DNA of 64,000 nt from Macrostomum hystrix (taxonomy: Eukaryota > Platyhelminthes > Macrostomidae), in assembly GCA_950097015.1 (NCBI GenBank), contig CATNEN010000011.1, positions 4,368,501 through 4,432,500 of the forward strand, in the 5' to 3' direction. The notes beneath the pieces were generated by a model, which was given only the letters and a program-made list of their open reading frames with translations, made no database searches and had not been told where the DNA came from. How positions within the stretch are numbered: the first letter of the stretch is position 1; each line of letters starts with the position of its first letter. This document shows positions 31,526-41,746 of this stretch, piece after piece. The position numbers and the translations under genes were made by a program.

Positions 31526-33785
31526 CTAATCGTGCTCAAAATTATTAATGACGGGAACAGCGAAAATATGTCTCCGAGAACGAGAACGGCACACAGCAAT
31601 GAAATGTGTCACAGCACATTCAGACTTAACAGCAATAGCGCAGCCGCCAAAAAGTGAAAAAAATTGCAAATGCTTTTCAAGCAGAGGCATTGCATTGCGA
31701 TGCAGCATGTCGAGAGAAGCGAATTTGCCTCGCAAAATGAGATCCCTACGATAATAAAATAGGTGGCAGAGAAAGAAGAAAGTGCAACCACGGCGTACTA
31801 TCTCATTAATGCGCAAAAAGTAAAATTCACCTGCGATTTTACAGACAGCCAGGTGTGACACAGTTCTTCGATCCTTGTCGGCGGCTGCAGTTGTGAAAAC
31901 GTTCCCATTCACACAAAGACTGCGAATTCCTCCAAGCTGTATAGAATCCCGAGAAGGCTGAAGGGGTTGAGCATCCGCTCCGGCACCAGATCTGGCGACA
32001 TCATCAGAAAGTTTTCTTCTGATGAATTTTTTGATGAGCATAGTCGCTTCGTTGCCAGTACCACGAACTTGTGACATAAGTTGACCGAAAAAACTTTCAA
32101 ACAGGGCTGCTGAAGTCGCCCAAAGTGGTCCATAGAGCGATACCTGGTCTGCCAGATGCGAAAGAGCGTGCACAGTCATAGTACATGAAGCTGTGCCAAA
32201 CCAAGATCGGAGATTATATTGAAAACATTGAATTAGCAGTTTTACATCCGATAGGTGCGAATTCGGAATGCATGCGCCGGACAAAACATATACTGAAGTT
32301 GAAATGAGAGCTAGTAAGAAAGCAAACTTGCTGCAGCTTGCTTTCATCACCAGCAGGGGAACAATGAAGTAGAGCAGAGCGCTTTTTAGTTCATTTGCTT
32401 TCCATCTTTTCAGAACGTCTAGGCGTCTGGGCTGGCGAGTAAACTGTCGCGGCATCCTAATGTTTATCAGAGCATCTGAGATGTCGATGGGATCGAAAAG
32501 CTTATGCTTCTCTCCAAATACCAGCATCTTCCTAGTAACATTGAGATATGCCAGGTGCATTATGTCCAGTGGCGCTCCAGTCGGCACAGGAACGAATTTT
32601 CTTAGAAGCGTCAGCCCCTTCACACCGAATACTGGCTTGCGAGGAGTAGCAGCATGAGCATGGATACGATGGATCCTACTTGATCGAAGAGTACCACACT
32701 GTGCTTCGGGTGGATACGTCATTTTTTTATAAGCTTGATTATATTGGCCTTCGACAGGACAAATTGTGCAACCTGTTCGCGAGTTAAATTGCTGCATATT
32801 CAAGAAATCTGCTTTTGCCGGAAAGTCAGCAATGAATGCCAGAAACGACAGCCTTACATTCACAGTGTCAAGCTGAATGCTAAAGTCGCCTAAGTGGGTT
32901 TTGACAACTTCTAGAAATTTCTGGGCATCCGGCTTAGTTTCACCATAATAGACAGCCAGTAGAATGATATTTTCAAATCGTCTTCTTTCTCTCGGTTCGA
33001 GATTCACAACAGCAAGAGACATTGGCCATAGATGAAATCCCTTCGAAATCTGTCGCGTTGCAACGCCATCAACGTTGAGAAGCAAATAAAGCCACTTAGC
33101 TGAAGTGGTATTTTGCTTGAGAGAAAACATGCTTCCTGAAGTGATGTCGTAATAATTGCCATCATTGTGCACAATCGGAGGCTCCAAGACTGTTGGATGC
33201 TTGTCAATCAGATTTTGCAGTTGTGAAGCCAAATCAAGTAGATAGCAGACACCTCCCACAAGCTGAACCTCACTAACATTACGAATTTCAAGTGTGCTGT
33301 CTGAATTAATTTCGTACATAGTTGGGCAGCGATTAGGCCTTGGGAGGATTTGTGCAATTAAAGTCAACATGGAGCTTGTACCAGCATCAGAAATACAGTG
33401 TCTAGTAACAACAGAAAAAAACTGCCTTTTGAAGTCAGTCACACTACACTCTGCTCCATTGTACAAAGTCTCCGAGGATGACACACTATCTTCATTGGAC
33501 CCCGAAACGTCAGCAGATGCATCTTCATAACCATCAAAGCAGATAGGGCTGCTTACTCTCGGAACATGTGCACATTGCGCAGCTTCAGTCTGAAGTCCTT
33601 CTTGAAACTGTTCTAGTGTCAAGGGCACTTGAAAATCTTCATTTGGCCCAGAAGCAGGGTGGACAAACAGTTTGTCCTCTTCACTAGAGCTTGACAATGA
33701 TGCGTCTCGCTTGCAACGCTTTGATTTTCTGGCGATAGAATATGTGTGCCTTGTGCCACGAAGGGATTGCTTTTTCTTCCGCGGC
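31526..33785 (-). CDS. E3 tnp2-like transposase, about 750 aa
   Basis: Continuous from a likely splice acceptor (pyrimidine tract ending TTTTTTCAG) at about 33786. The coding begins RKKKQSLRGTRHTYSIARKS, the basic N-terminus shared with E2. The first in-frame methionine is MSSSSEEDKLFVHP at 33697 (723 aa from there), so the true start is probably in an upstream exon. Motifs in order: LLNVDGVATRQISKG (DG), IADFPAKADFLNMQQ and GCTICPVEG, PLDIMHLAYLNVT (DxMH), MTVHALSHLADQVSLYGPL, FESFFGQLMSQVRG (FE), C-terminus PVINNFEHD. Same length and order as E2, and it should be active if expressed. Function: DDE-type transposition of the element; residue assignments are inferred from the tnp2 family. Confidence 0.9.
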
Positions 33786-33789
33786 TGAA

Positions 33790-34340
33790 AAAAGAAGGGA
33801 GATATTTAAAGTTTGATTTATTAATACATAATACATTCATGATTTCCCCAGGATGTGCATAGTAATGCAAATGCATAGCATTTACCTGACATAAAATTTT
33901 TTATTAGCACATAGTTGTAAACCTATATGCCCATTGCCCACTTAGAAACCCAAAATCATCTTAGCATTCAATGTACCCTAAAATTTTAATATACAATTTT
34001 AATTAAAACCTCTATCTGTTACTTGCCTAAACCCTATATGTAAGCAACTTACAATCTGCATGCCCAGCAGCCCTGCAATAAAATGTTATGCACTTATAAT
34101 TTTGAGATTAAATGTGCTTCTAAATGTAAAGCTTATTGTAGTCAACTGATAAGCATACAAGGCATATTATTATACCCCTCTAAAGTTAAAGATTAGTACT
34201 AACTACATTTGACTCAAACGTATAAACATGGAATAGGCTACTCTATCATCATTGCATATGAAATAAGTAGTCAAAAGCAACTGCTTATATATGACAAGCA
34301 TAGAAGAATTGAAATTGTCATTACAAAGGGCTGTACGATT
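33790..34340. other. E3 spacer upstream of the transposase
   Basis: AT-rich, no gene. A leader exon for the transposase may lie here. Confidence 0.4.
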
Positions 34341-35479
34341 TACACTCTGTAATGAGAAAAACAAAAAAGCAAAGGACACAAAAAAGCAACATACATTAGA
34401 AAAGCTGAATTATTGAAAATGAAATGCTTTATTCCTACATACAAAACAAAGTTAATTAATCAAGCTTTATTAAAGAGTACACATTCTGCATGAATGCACT
34501 TTATATTGACATTTTTGTGAGAAACAAGGTTGAATTAAAAATACTATTACATTAATGCAAATTTTAAATGAGCAAAGAACTTAGTAAAATGGTCATGAGA
34601 GGATGTCAAGAGGCTATAGCTATTGCATTGAAGAGTATAATTGAAAAGTAAATTTGAAACACATTTCATAGATTCTATATATTAGATGGCACTTATTAGA
34701 AGTCAATGACATTTTTTATTTTAAAGTGCTTTAAAATAATGATTTTATTGAAAATTGATATTTTGCATTGCAGTTTCGCTATGGATATAAGACAAAAGCA
34801 TAGTTGCAACTTTTAAATTGAAAAAAATGAATAGCGCAAGTTCTATTGAAAACAAAATAGCATAAAAACTGCTGCACATGGCAGCATGTGGTAAACCATT
34901 CCAACAAGCACTTAACTTGAAGAGCATTGCAAATAAAAATGGAAAAGTGAATAAAAATGTACTTGTTTAGCAAATGTGCACAATATGCACTAAATTGAAA
35001 AAAACTTGTAAGTCATCATGAAATATTTCTTATTAGGGATTTCACATGTTTTAAATGTCAAATAAAATTTTAAAAGACAATTTGGCAAGCACTAAATATA
35101 AAACCCACAATAATCTATAGACAAACCCAATCCCTACAACTAAGCATATGTAAATATGCACAGCAATATAGATTGAGTCTATCATATTGCTATTATGGTA
35201 TACATTTTTATAATAGACCAGAGCCTAGTGCAACAAAACATGCTCCAATATCAAGTCTGTGCACTTCATAAAATGTTATAATGTTATAATGAAAAATGTT
35301 ATAATTCAAAGACAGCTTCAAGTATGATAAAACATTTTATATAGGCCATAGTGATTAAAAGTCTTGAAGAATCAGCAGTTGTTGAAAATGTAGACAATGC
35401 TAGACAATTAGCCAATGCTTGGAATTTGGAAGTCATCCTTCCTAGAACGAATTCCTCGTCGTAGATCATTGCCAAGCTG
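34341..35479. repeat. Original copy of the BEN 3' region in E3
   Basis: BEN terminal coding plus 3' UTR; duplicate of 30461-31493. This copy is the longer one. Confidence 0.92.
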
Positions 35480-36457
35480 GTTTATAGCATCCCGAGCAGC
35501 AACAATAGCAACTTCATCATTGAAGCGAAGCCTGCAGGCTTGAATGACCATATTACTCCGAACTGGGCTTAGAGCTGGCCGTGAAGTTTTAGTTTGCTTG
35601 CGTGGACAAAGAAGTCCTTGCTTTAGCTCATTATCATTCCATAATTTCCTCGCAATCAGGATCCCATACTCAGAAGGTGATAGATTGTTTGGACCAATGC
35701 GAACTAAATCAATGTCTTGAAACAAAACTGGCTCAACATTTGATATCTCAGTAGTCACAGATGAGCTTGATGCAGCATGGCCCTTTCCTAGTCCAAGCCG
35801 AAGCTTTCGTAGCTCTTGAACAATCTTCTTCTGGGTTGTCTGCTGGCGTTTAACTGCCATAAGAAGTTCCTTGTTGGTTCTGTTCAGCTTTTGGAGTTCT
35901 TGAATAATACTAGATTTCTGATCATCATGTTCTATTCTAGTGGCAGATAGCTCATTACTCTCAGTGGGTTGATCATCCTCTGAGCTGCTTGACTCAGACT
36001 CAGAGCCTATAGTCATAGATGCCAGCGTATAGCCTCTAGTTAGTATACCATTATCACTGTCATTGTCAACTGCATTGTCATCAATCTGATTATTTTCCAA
36101 TGTTGAGTCATTCAATGTTGAGTCAAGAGCTCCCAGGGACCTGTTAGCTAGAGCTCCAGTTTTTTGGCGATCATCAATTCTCTTGTCCAATTTCTTCTGC
36201 AGAGCCTTAGCTTCATCTAAGGTATGAGCTGTGCCCATCACATGACCTTGAATTCCATTCTTCAATTTCAGAATAGTCTTCTTTTCTAGCTTAGTAAGAT
36301 CTGTATCACGCAAATCACCTAGCAAAGTTGAATATGATGCTAGGCATGAAAATTGTTCTTCTTCTTTAAAGTATACAATGACATATGTGATAGGAGTACT
36401 ATCTTCACTCAGTAGCCTAGATGGATTTAAAGACTTCCGTCTAGTAGAAGAAGACAT
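35408..36457 (-). CDS. E3 BEN-like accessory protein, 349 aa
   Basis: Intact frame from MSSSTRRKSLNPSRLLSED. N-terminal block TYVIVYFKEEEQFSCLAS to ILKLKNGIQGHVMGTA (about 25-85), acidic/asparagine linker, serine-rich acid stretch (SESESSSSEDD), coiled-coil-like IIQELQKLNRTNKELLMAV and a C-terminal BEN-like helical region (LSPSEYGILIARKLWNDNEL, AARDAINQLGNDLRRGIRSR; about 260-345). The basic tail and R-rich end suit DNA contact. Same place, strand and size as in E2. Inferred partner of the transposase; no direct evidence. Confidence 0.84.
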   Translation of the reverse strand: MSSSTRRKSLNPSRLLSEDSTPITYVIVYFKEEEQFSCLASYSTLLGDLRDTDLTKLEKKTILKLKNGIQGHVMGTAHTLDEAKALQKKLDKRIDDRQKTGALANRSLGALDSTLNDSTLENNQIDDNAVDNDSDNGILTRGYTLASMTIGSESESSSSEDDQPTESNELSATRIEHDDQKSSIIQELQKLNRTNKELLMAVKRQQTTQKKIVQELRKLRLGLGKGHAASSSSVTTEISNVEPVLFQDIDLVRIGPNNLSPSEYGILIARKLWNDNELKQGLLCPRKQTKTSRPALSPVRSNMVIQACRLRFNDEVAIVAARDAINQLGNDLRRGIRSRKDDFQIPSIG

Positions 36458-36864
36458 TAGACAGAAGCCACTTCACTGAAAAAATAAGAGAAAATTCAAT
36501 AAAATTGACAGTGTAAATATAGTCAAGCAAGTTGCCATTATATTTTCTCTACTTTACTTTTACTTATCTAGATATTGGTCATATTTCTTTAGTTAAGTAT
36601 ATAATAAAATAAGAGGCCTACTTTCAAAGATAAAAGTAGAGTTAAAAAATGACAATTCCAGTTGCTATCTTAACATAATATAATTTAGAAAATCAATAAT
36701 TAATTTTTTTTTGCTTGCTACTATATACCATAGGTAGTGAAAAGGCCTTATAAATGAAGAAGATTATCTCTATGTATATAATTCTAATATAGGCCTACTT
36801 TGAAACATTTTATTAATCCAATAATATAGCAAAATGGCAAATATAGGAAAATCTGAAAAAACTG

Positions 36865-37169
36865 AAATTTGTATTAAAATTATTACCAATTGTTAGCATT
36901 AATATAGTTGTAAATATGGTAGGCTCATTATGAAACAGATTAGAACACAATAAGAGTAATTTAGTTACAACATTGTATGACTTTCTGGTGTTCAATGCTA
37001 CTGTAAAGTTCAAGTTGTAATACTCTCTCTCGAACAAATTCTAGACCTAGTCATTCTAACTGAAGGCTAATATAAATCTAAAAAGCTAGGCCAAACTAGC
37101 AAATCAAAGGCTTTTATAATATGTTTGATATTTGCCAAATCACTTGTTTTCTTTAAATCTTATAAAATT
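36865..37169. repeat. 305-bp direct repeat flanking gypsy-3, left copy
   Basis: Same sequence as 41442-41746, with no difference seen by eye. It is E3 DNA, not LTR: it lacks TG/CA ends and is far longer than a retroelement target duplication. Confidence 0.93.
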
Positions 37170-37359
37170 TGTGGTCTAATGTATTTGTGTAGATAGCAAA
37201 GCCCGGGGTTACCACGAAAGCTAGAGCCGCAAACACTCTTAACGCGGTCCTCGCAAACAAACAGGTAGAACGAATTGTCTATGGGATATTTAGCTGCAAC
37301 GGTCAAATACTAGTTTCTATATAATGAAAGTACAACACATATAAAAGTACAACACATCA
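37170..37359 (-). repeat. gypsy-3 candidate 3' LTR, 190 bp
   Basis: Plus strand TGTGGTCTAATG...ACACATCA. Next to it, on the plus strand, CCCCCTGATCTCC is the complement of a polypurine tract. With only one copy the limits are provisional. Confidence 0.6.
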
Positions 37360-37385
37360 CCCCCTGATCTCCGGATCACAAGAGA

Positions 37386-40300
37386 TCAAGGTTCGTAACG
37401 GACCGGTGCCGACTTCACCCTATTAGACCGTCGTGGTTCGGCATCCCGCTCGACAGCTCGCTCCACCCCAGGAGGCTGCGGTTGCGTGTCTGGTGCCGGG
37501 CGGACGTCAGCTACGTGACGGGGAAGGCCATCGACCTCCACCGTAGACCCTTGTCCCTGGCCCGTCACGCGTCCCCTAGGCCACTCGTCGGTGCATCTGA
37601 CGGCCGGCGGTTTAACAAACACTTCTGTTCCCACTGGCAGGGTGGGGTTTGCCTCCAAGGTCTCCAAGGCCTCAGGGAGAGACACAGTTGGCGGCTTCCA
37701 GTCATAGGTGCTGACCATTCTGCTGGGCACGCTGTCCTTGCGAGTGCCATCCTTTGGAGCCATGTTGTACCAGAACACCATTTCCAGTACGTCCTTTCCG
37801 GTTCTGGCTGCCATCCGCTTAATCGTCCGATGATTGCGCTCGACTATTCCGTTGCCTGACGGCCGGTGAGCGCAACGGAAGAGGAGCTGCACTCCCCAAG
37901 CCTCACAAAACGCACGGACCTCAGCGGAGCGGAAGGTCGGTGAATTGTCGAGAAGCAGCTGCCAGGGAGGGCCCCGCTCTCGGAACACCTGCACGAGTAT
38001 CCCGGTAATTGACGCTGTCCGCTCGTCGGTGAGTTTTCGCCACAGCGAGAATCTGCTCGGCCCGCAGTCAACAATGGACAGATAGCGGTCGTCCTTAAAG
38101 TGGGTCACGTCGCAGGCCAAGCGCCACCAGTTTGCATCCACCTCGAGTCTGCCATGGTCCCAAACCATCGGCGCAGGGTCTACGGACTTGCATCGGATGC
38201 AGTTTGCAACGATGCGCTCAACCTCTTCACGCAGTACCTCACGTTCAGGGAAGCACAGTTTGGCCAGGTAGAGCGTCCTGTCCACCCCGAAGTGGTGCTT
38301 CTCGTGGCACGCACGGAGATCCATGTCAACGGGGCGCAGCGCCACTGCACAGAAGGGCCGCTGGCGCAGCCACTGTTGCGGTACTCGCGTCAGTGCGTCT
38401 GCCTTGTTTGCTGAAGATGGCACCAGCGATGTCAGTAGCTCGAGCTCGCACTCCGACGCCGTGTCTCGGATTAATGATAGCCGTTTCCGAACCAGAGCTT
38501 CACCGAGACCTTTGACTCGCACGGGCTTATCGCCGACAATCAAAGACTGGAGCCAGCCGTGCACGGTTGCAGAATCAGTCAACACTTCAACTTTCCTCGT
38601 GCCCCAAGCGAGGGCAAGGTTGAGACCCTTAATGACCGCCTCAAGTTCGGCAAGATTGATGTGCGCAGCGTCGTCTTGTTTTCGCAACCACGAGGCGTCC
38701 TCCACGATTACGCCACCAATTTCGATGACGGCTCCAATGGCGATGCTGCTGGCGTCGCACCAGACGCGACAGCTCGAAGTCTCGTCAACGGTCCACACCC
38801 CAGCGACAGGATCTCGTTCCTGGACCATTCCGCTGATTTCTTGGGCGATCCGCATGGCAGACTCGCTGACGATAGCGTCCCACGCGATTGTGCTGGTGAC
38901 CCGCTTCAAGTAGCTGCATGCGACACGCAGCCATGCGGCGACGGGGAAATGGCCTACTAGCTGGCCGCACCAGGAGAATAGTTGCCGTCGTGTTGCTGGA
39001 CCTTTCAACTGAGAGAGGACATTGTCTCGTTTCCAGCAAATGACCCCATCCTCTCGACGGTAGACGCGGAGGCCGAGCACGCGGCCCCCAATGAGGCTCT
39101 CAGGAGGCTTGGCTTCTAGCCCGAACCGGGCAAGCAACCCAGTTACGCGTTCATTCGGAATCTTGCTATTGTTCACAATAATGTCGTCAATGTAAGAGTC
39201 CGTGGCCTCACGCACGTCGTCTTCCATCGACAGGACTTTGTTCACAACCGCCGTCATAATTTTTGGCGCCACGTTGAGTCCGAATCCTAACCGGGTGAGA
39301 CAGTAACGGCGGCCTTTGAACCTCACTACTTGGTAGCGCCAGAGACTGGGGTCCAATCGCAGTTGTAGGTAGGCCTTCCGCAGGTCGATGATACTCGCAT
39401 TCTCACCGAGCCGCCGCCAGGCCCGGAGCTTGGCGCCGCACACGACGCTTTCGGCGGTGTGGCTTGACACGTACTGGTTCAACTCGCGATAGTCGAGTAC
39501 AGGCCGCACCTTTGCTTTGTTGGTCTGCACCACTGCCATCAGAGGGATGACGCCGTCACTGTCACCTTCGAACGGTAGCAGCCAACCTCGCTGAATCCAG
39601 TCTTTTATCTCTGACTCATACTCGCCTACCGCCTCTGGTGGGACTCGGTATTGAGCTATCGTATTTGACAGTAGTGGGGCCTCATCCAGCCACTTCCATG
39701 CCACTGTCCACTCTCCATCGATAAACTTAGCAGAGAAGTCTTTTTCCTCAAGCACCAGGCACGCCTCGGTTAAAGTATTTTTCGCAAGCCTCGCTCCTCT
39801 TGCCGGACAGCTCACAGGTGACTCGACCTCTCCTGCCGGACAGCTCACAGGTGACTCGACCTCTCCTGCCGGACAGCTCACAGGTGACTCGACCTCTCCT
39901 GCCGGACAGCTCACAGGTGACTCGACCTCTCCTGCCGGACAGCTCACAGGTGACTCGACCTCTCCTGCCGGACAGCTCACAGGTGACTCGACCTCTCCTG
40001 CCGGACAGCTCACAGGTGACTCGACCTCTCCTGCCGGACAGCTCACAGGTGACTCGACCTCTCCTGCCGGACAGCTCACAGGTGACTCGACCTCTCCTGC
40101 CGGACAGCTCACAGGTGACTCGACCTCTTCTGCCGGACAGCTCACAGGTGACTCGACCTCTCCTGCCGGACAGCTCACAGGTGACTCGACCTCTCCTGCC
40201 GGACAGCTCACAGGTGACTCGACCTCTCCTGCCGGACAGCTCACAGGTGACTCCGCCTTTGGTTTTGAGAAAGCCTTGGCTACCGCAGCAGTCTCCAGCG

Positions 40301-40766
40301 CTAATGACTGCTCTTCAATACCGAAGCGGACACTGCGGCAATCTCGCTTCACAGAGACACCGCCCAATCGGCTGATGGCATCCATCCCAAGCAGCAAATC
40401 GAACCCAGGAAGGATGTCCATAACGATACATCGCAGCACTGGTAATTGGTGGCCTCGAACAGACAAAGTAACGTCAGCCTCCCATTCACATTCTGCTGAG
40501 TCACCATTCATCATCGTGACCCTCTCGTGAACGGGACGTTTTTTAACTCCAGTAACTCGTGAAGAAACGATGGACCGCGAACAACCAGTATCTACTAAAG
40601 CAGTAACGACCAAACTATTAACATGAACACTTAACGATTGTAGGTGCGCCGGTGCACAAGGAAGCCCGTTGGCGCAAACATTCCGCGCTTCCATCACTCG
40701 TTTTTTTTTGAAAATCGGCGCGCTGCGGGCATCGAGCAGCCACATGTCCCGCTTTTCCACAAACAA
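37386..40766 (-). CDS. pol: gypsy-3 pol: protease, RT, RNase H, integrase, about 1126 aa
   Basis: The frame overlaps gag by about 150 bases and lies in the +1 frame relative to it, so expression probably uses frameshifting. Retropepsin motif ALVDTGCSRSIVSS (about residue 60), a 14-copy ESPVSCPAGEV repeat (about 170-325), RT with LDYRELNQYV, IDLRKAYLQLRL and YIDD (SYIDDIIV, about 525), RNase H (WCDASSIAIGAVI, LAELEAVI, TDSATVHGW). Integrase with HHCC (HEKHHFG, CIRCKSVDP) and a DDE core (LACDVTHF, LLLDNSPTF, NGIVERNHRT). All catalytic acids visible are intact. The C-terminal tail is basic. The true pol start is upstream of or at the gag overlap; M at 40766 is only the first methionine. Confidence 0.9.
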   Translation of the reverse strand: MFVEKRDMWLLDARSAPIFKKKRVMEARNVCANGLPCAPAHLQSLSVHVNSLVVTALVDTGCSRSIVSSRVTGVKKRPVHERVTMMNGDSAECEWEADVTLSVRGHQLPVLRCIVMDILPGFDLLLGMDAISRLGGVSVKRDCRSVRFGIEEQSLALETAAVAKAFSKPKAESPVSCPAGEVESPVSCPAGEVESPVSCPAGEVESPVSCPAEEVESPVSCPAGEVESPVSCPAGEVESPVSCPAGEVESPVSCPAGEVESPVSCPAGEVESPVSCPAGEVESPVSCPAGEVESPVSCPAGEVESPVSCPAGEVESPVSCPARGARLAKNTLTEACLVLEEKDFSAKFIDGEWTVAWKWLDEAPLLSNTIAQYRVPPEAVGEYESEIKDWIQRGWLLPFEGDSDGVIPLMAVVQTNKAKVRPVLDYRELNQYVSSHTAESVVCGAKLRAWRRLGENASIIDLRKAYLQLRLDPSLWRYQVVRFKGRRYCLTRLGFGLNVAPKIMTAVVNKVLSMEDDVREATDSYIDDIIVNNSKIPNERVTGLLARFGLEAKPPESLIGGRVLGLRVYRREDGVICWKRDNVLSQLKGPATRRQLFSWCGQLVGHFPVAAWLRVACSYLKRVTSTIAWDAIVSESAMRIAQEISGMVQERDPVAGVWTVDETSSCRVWCDASSIAIGAVIEIGGVIVEDASWLRKQDDAAHINLAELEAVIKGLNLALAWGTRKVEVLTDSATVHGWLQSLIVGDKPVRVKGLGEALVRKRLSLIRDTASECELELLTSLVPSSANKADALTRVPQQWLRQRPFCAVALRPVDMDLRACHEKHHFGVDRTLYLAKLCFPEREVLREEVERIVANCIRCKSVDPAPMVWDHGRLEVDANWWRLACDVTHFKDDRYLSIVDCGPSRFSLWRKLTDERTASITGILVQVFRERGPPWQLLLDNSPTFRSAEVRAFCEAWGVQLLFRCAHRPSGNGIVERNHRTIKRMAARTGKDVLEMVFWYNMAPKDGTRKDSVPSRMVSTYDWKPPTVSLPEALETLEANPTLPVGTEVFVKPPAVRCTDEWPRGRVTGQGQGSTVEVDGLPRHVADVRPAPDTQPQPPGVERAVERDAEPRRSNRVKSAPVRYEP
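39796..40257 (-). repeat. 33-bp in-frame minisatellite in gypsy-3 pol, 14 copies
   Basis: Unit GGTGACTCGACCTCTCCTGC plus CGGACAGCTCACA, coding ESPVSCPAGEV. One copy has a GAA variant (PAEEV) and the last diverges into PARGA. It separates protease from RT. The plus strand is also open across it (191 codons) as an artefact. Confidence 0.95.
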
Positions 40767-41406
40767 AACAACCTTGATTCGCTCGGTTGCGTTCCATGCA
40801 CTCTTTGCTCACATGGCCCTCCTTGCCGCACGAGTAGCACGACATCACTTTGTTGCGTGGGGCGAACTTTCCAGCGCTTCGCGCATTTCCTGCGCTCGAG
40901 ACAACACAGCAGGACTCGCGACTGATCGTTAAGTTTCTAGCTTTCTCCGCTAGTTCATGGAGTTCGAGCTCTTTTAGAGAGCAGGAAGCGATCAGCTGCT
41001 GACTGACGGTTGCTGGAAGCCCGCGGACGAATGCGCATTTGATCCATTCTTCCCCGGGGATCTCGTCCACTAGGCGTGCAAGCCTCGTGAGATCCGCGAG
41101 AAAAACGTCCACGGACTCCCCGGGGCCGAGCCTGCGTGACACGAACTCGTCGTATGCTTTGTACTTGTTTGGGCAGAACGCTGAGGTAAGAGCCGCTTTC
41201 AGAGTTTTGTAGTCCGACTTGCTTTCCTCGTTTAGTGCCTGGTACACGGCGAACGCACCTCCAGATAGAAATAGTGGGATGAAAGCAGCCAGGTCATTCA
41301 CTTTTTGGAGCTTGGCAACGAGTTCGAGCTTCTGTGCCCAGCGCGAAAAATCCTCTTCACCGTCGTACTGCTTGATTATGTCGCTGAATTTGACTGCGCT
41401 TGCCAT
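40618..41406 (-). CDS. gag: gypsy-3 gag, 262 aa
   Basis: Start MASAVKFSDIIKQYDGEEDF at 41406. A capsid-like helical region (FSRWAQKLELVAKLQKV, ALTSAFCPNKYKAYDEFVSR, about residues 15-170) is followed by two CCHC zinc knuckles, CYSCGKEGHVSKEC and CFVCGKAGHVAARC (about 195-230). It packages the element RNA in the family. The stop overlaps the pol frame downstream. No breaks seen. Confidence 0.92.
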   Translation of the reverse strand: MASAVKFSDIIKQYDGEEDFSRWAQKLELVAKLQKVNDLAAFIPLFLSGGAFAVYQALNEESKSDYKTLKAALTSAFCPNKYKAYDEFVSRRLGPGESVDVFLADLTRLARLVDEIPGEEWIKCAFVRGLPATVSQQLIASCSLKELELHELAEKARNLTISRESCCVVSSAGNARSAGKFAPRNKVMSCYSCGKEGHVSKECMERNRANQGCFVCGKAGHVAARCPQRADFQKKTSDGSAECLRQRASLCTGAPTIVKCSC

Positions 41407-41441
41407 CGTTGCGTATTGCCGCGATAGCTTGTGTTTGTATT

Positions 41442-41746
41442 AAATTTGTATTAAAATTATTACCAATTGTTAGCATTAATATAGTTGTAAATATGGTAGG
41501 CTCATTATGAAACAGATTAGAACACAATAAGAGTAATTTAGTTACAACATTGTATGACTTTCTGGTGTTCAATGCTACTGTAAAGTTCAAGTTGTAATAC
41601 TCTCTCTCGAACAAATTCTAGACCTAGTCATTCTAACTGAAGGCTAATATAAATCTAAAAAGCTAGGCCAAACTAGCAAATCAAAGGCTTTTATAATATG
41701 TTTGATATTTGCCAAATCACTTGTTTTCTTTAAATCTTATAAAATT
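41442..41746. repeat. 305-bp direct repeat flanking gypsy-3, right copy
   Basis: Identical by eye to 36865-37169. At its left edge TTTGTATTAAA occurs twice in a row, a possible microhomology at the junction. Confidence 0.93.

Larger units (their letters stand above)
37170..41441 (-). mobile_element. gypsy-3: Ty3/gypsy retrotransposon, 5' LTR missing
   Basis: Minus-strand gag (40618-41406) and pol (37386 to about 40766) are open throughout, with intact protease, RT and integrase motifs. A TG...CA segment (37170-37359) preceded by a purine tract fits a 3' LTR. No LTR copy is found upstream of gag; the 305-bp direct repeat of E3 sequence begins about 35 bp beyond the gag ATG. Composition is markedly more GC-rich than E3. 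The open frames suggest a recent arrival. Confidence 0.88.

Noticed and set aside
39800-40375. 191-codon plus-strand frame (LPDSSQVTRPL repeats)
   Set aside because: Antisense of the 33-bp minisatellite in gypsy-3 pol.
36865-41746. 305-bp repeats as the LTRs of gypsy-3
   Set aside because: They lack TG/CA ends and flank, rather than contain, the candidate LTR; they match E3's own AT-rich sequence.
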